From assembly GCA_019421385.1 (NCBI GenBank), contig JAHZFK010000007.1, positions 24,189 through 29,710 on the forward strand: a stretch of 5,522 bases of DNA, written 5' to 3'. The position numbers and the translations under genes were made by a program. The stretch is from Clostridiales bacterium (GTDB lineage: Bacteria; Bacillota; Clostridia; Oscillospirales; Butyricicoccaceae). The notes under the pieces were generated by a model that saw nothing but the letters and a program-made list of their open reading frames with translations, searched no databases and had not been told where the DNA came from. Of this stretch, positions 5,058 through 5,522 are shown piece by piece; within the stretch, counting starts at the first letter, position 1, and the number at the start of each line of letters is the position of its first letter.

Positions 5058-5522
5058 ATGGATGACTTTAACAATAAAAATACCAATATGACGCCGGAAC
5101 CGCGCGGCGATGAGCATATCGAGCCGCAGCAGCCCAACATGGAGCAGCCGGCAGCAGAATCGCAGTATACCGAACCGCGCACACCGTATCAGACCCCAGT
5201 GCAGCATCCGGAATATCATCAGGCGGCGCAGCAGCCGTATGGCGGCGCACCGTATGCACAGGACCCGATGGGAGCGGGGCAACAGCCGCCGCAGCCCCCG
5301 AAAAAGAAAAAGCATGGCAAGGCAATTGCACTGGGCCTTGGCGGTGTTGCAGCGGCGTGCCTGCTGTTTGCAGGCGGCGCGCTGATCGGGCATATGGTGA
5401 ACACGGGCGACGGCAGCGCAGTGACAGCAAACGCGCAGGCAGGTGATCTGCCTACCGTGCAGCTGAATGAGACGCCGGACCTCGATCCGGATAATTATGA
5501 TGTGGTCAACGGTCTAGCGGGC
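5058..5522 (+). CDS. Single-pass membrane protein, N-terminal part; possible HtrA-like (S1C) serine protease
   Basis: Only the first 155 codons are in the window; the frame is open to the last base. ATG at 5058 follows a strong ribosome binding site. Residues 1-81 are low-complexity and probably disordered, rich in Pro, Gln, Tyr and acidic residues. A KKKK patch (82-85) then precedes one hydrophobic segment (about 88-112, rich in Ala, Gly and Leu). Positive charge on the N side of the segment predicts the N-terminal head in the cytoplasm and the rest outside. The exported part begins with a polar linker (about 113-155) rich in Asp and Thr. No catalytic domain is visible yet. Clostridial HtrA/DegP-like proteases often have this build and often follow an OmpR-type regulator and kinase, which is why I suggest one. 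A cell-wall-binding, anti-sigma-like or other surface protein is equally compatible with what is shown. It is probably controlled by the TTCA-repeat promoter just upstream. Confidence 0.85.
   Translation, partial: MDDFNNKNTNMTPEPRGDEHIEPQQPNMEQPAAESQYTEPRTPYQTPVQHPEYHQAAQQPYGGAPYAQDPMGAGQQPPQPPKKKKHGKAIALGLGGVAAACLLFAGGALIGHMVNTGDGSAVTANAQAGDLPTVQLNETPDLDPDNYDVVNGLAG

Noticed and set aside
5019..5430. Minus-strand frames of 61-124 codons opposite the gene at 5058
   Set aside because: They overlap a gene with a strong ribosome binding site and a coherent membrane topology. Their products are Arg/Pro/Cys-rich mirrors without domains.

Overview
The window reads as an ordinary chromosomal segment from a GC-rich, low-oxygen Gram-positive bacterium. 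The best guess is a clostridial lineage of the Ruminococcaceae/Butyricicoccaceae type. This rests on gene content (a DUF4914 protein, an OmpR-type two-component pair, and a membrane protein with a Pro/Gln/Tyr-rich cytoplasmic head), strong AGGAGG-type ribosome binding sites, and codons rich in G/C at position three. The taxonomic guess is inference. No mobile element, CRISPR array, tRNA or rRNA is visible.

Layout. (1) Bases 3-1868, plus strand: a DUF4914-family protein whose true start may lie just outside the window. Read by eye it carries, in order and mostly at the right spacing, the active-site landmarks of phosphoenolpyruvate carboxykinase (PEPCK). These are a KKG lysine pair, a histidine 19 residues later, a GxSGxGKS P-loop, a D-x-E-x-GW kinase-2-like motif, an N-x-R and an FGV-x-PP-x-R-like stretch. 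One expected metal-binding aspartate seems to be replaced, and about 48 residues are inserted. (2) Bases 1889-1919: a strong, probably bidirectional terminator between converging genes. (3) Bases 1926-2615, minus strand: trmO (tsaA), a tRNA-modifying methyltransferase. (4) Bases 2616-2761: a divergent promoter region serving trmO and the two-component operon. (5) Bases 2762-4909: an OmpR/PhoB-type response regulator followed 3 bp later by its membrane histidine kinase. (6) Bases 4910-5057: a structured 148-bp intergenic region. (7) Bases 5058-5522: the N-terminal 155 residues of a single-pass membrane protein that runs off the window, plausibly an HtrA-like envelope protease.

How the parts may work together. 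The kinase has a roughly 145-residue extracytoplasmic sensor and the next gene is an envelope protein, so envelope stress or surface sensing is a reasonable hypothesis. The most interesting regulatory signal is in region 6. TTCA occurs three times at an exact 11-bp period (4972, 4983, 4994), ending at the -35 zone of a promoter with -10 TAGAAT at 5020. Tandem 11-bp repeats next to the -35 are the hallmark of OmpR/PhoB-family activator sites, so this is a candidate target of the adjacent regulator. The -10/start region of this promoter also matches that of the regulator operon at 11 of 13 positions.

The two observations most worth following are the PEPCK-like architecture of the DUF4914 protein and the TTCA triple repeat.
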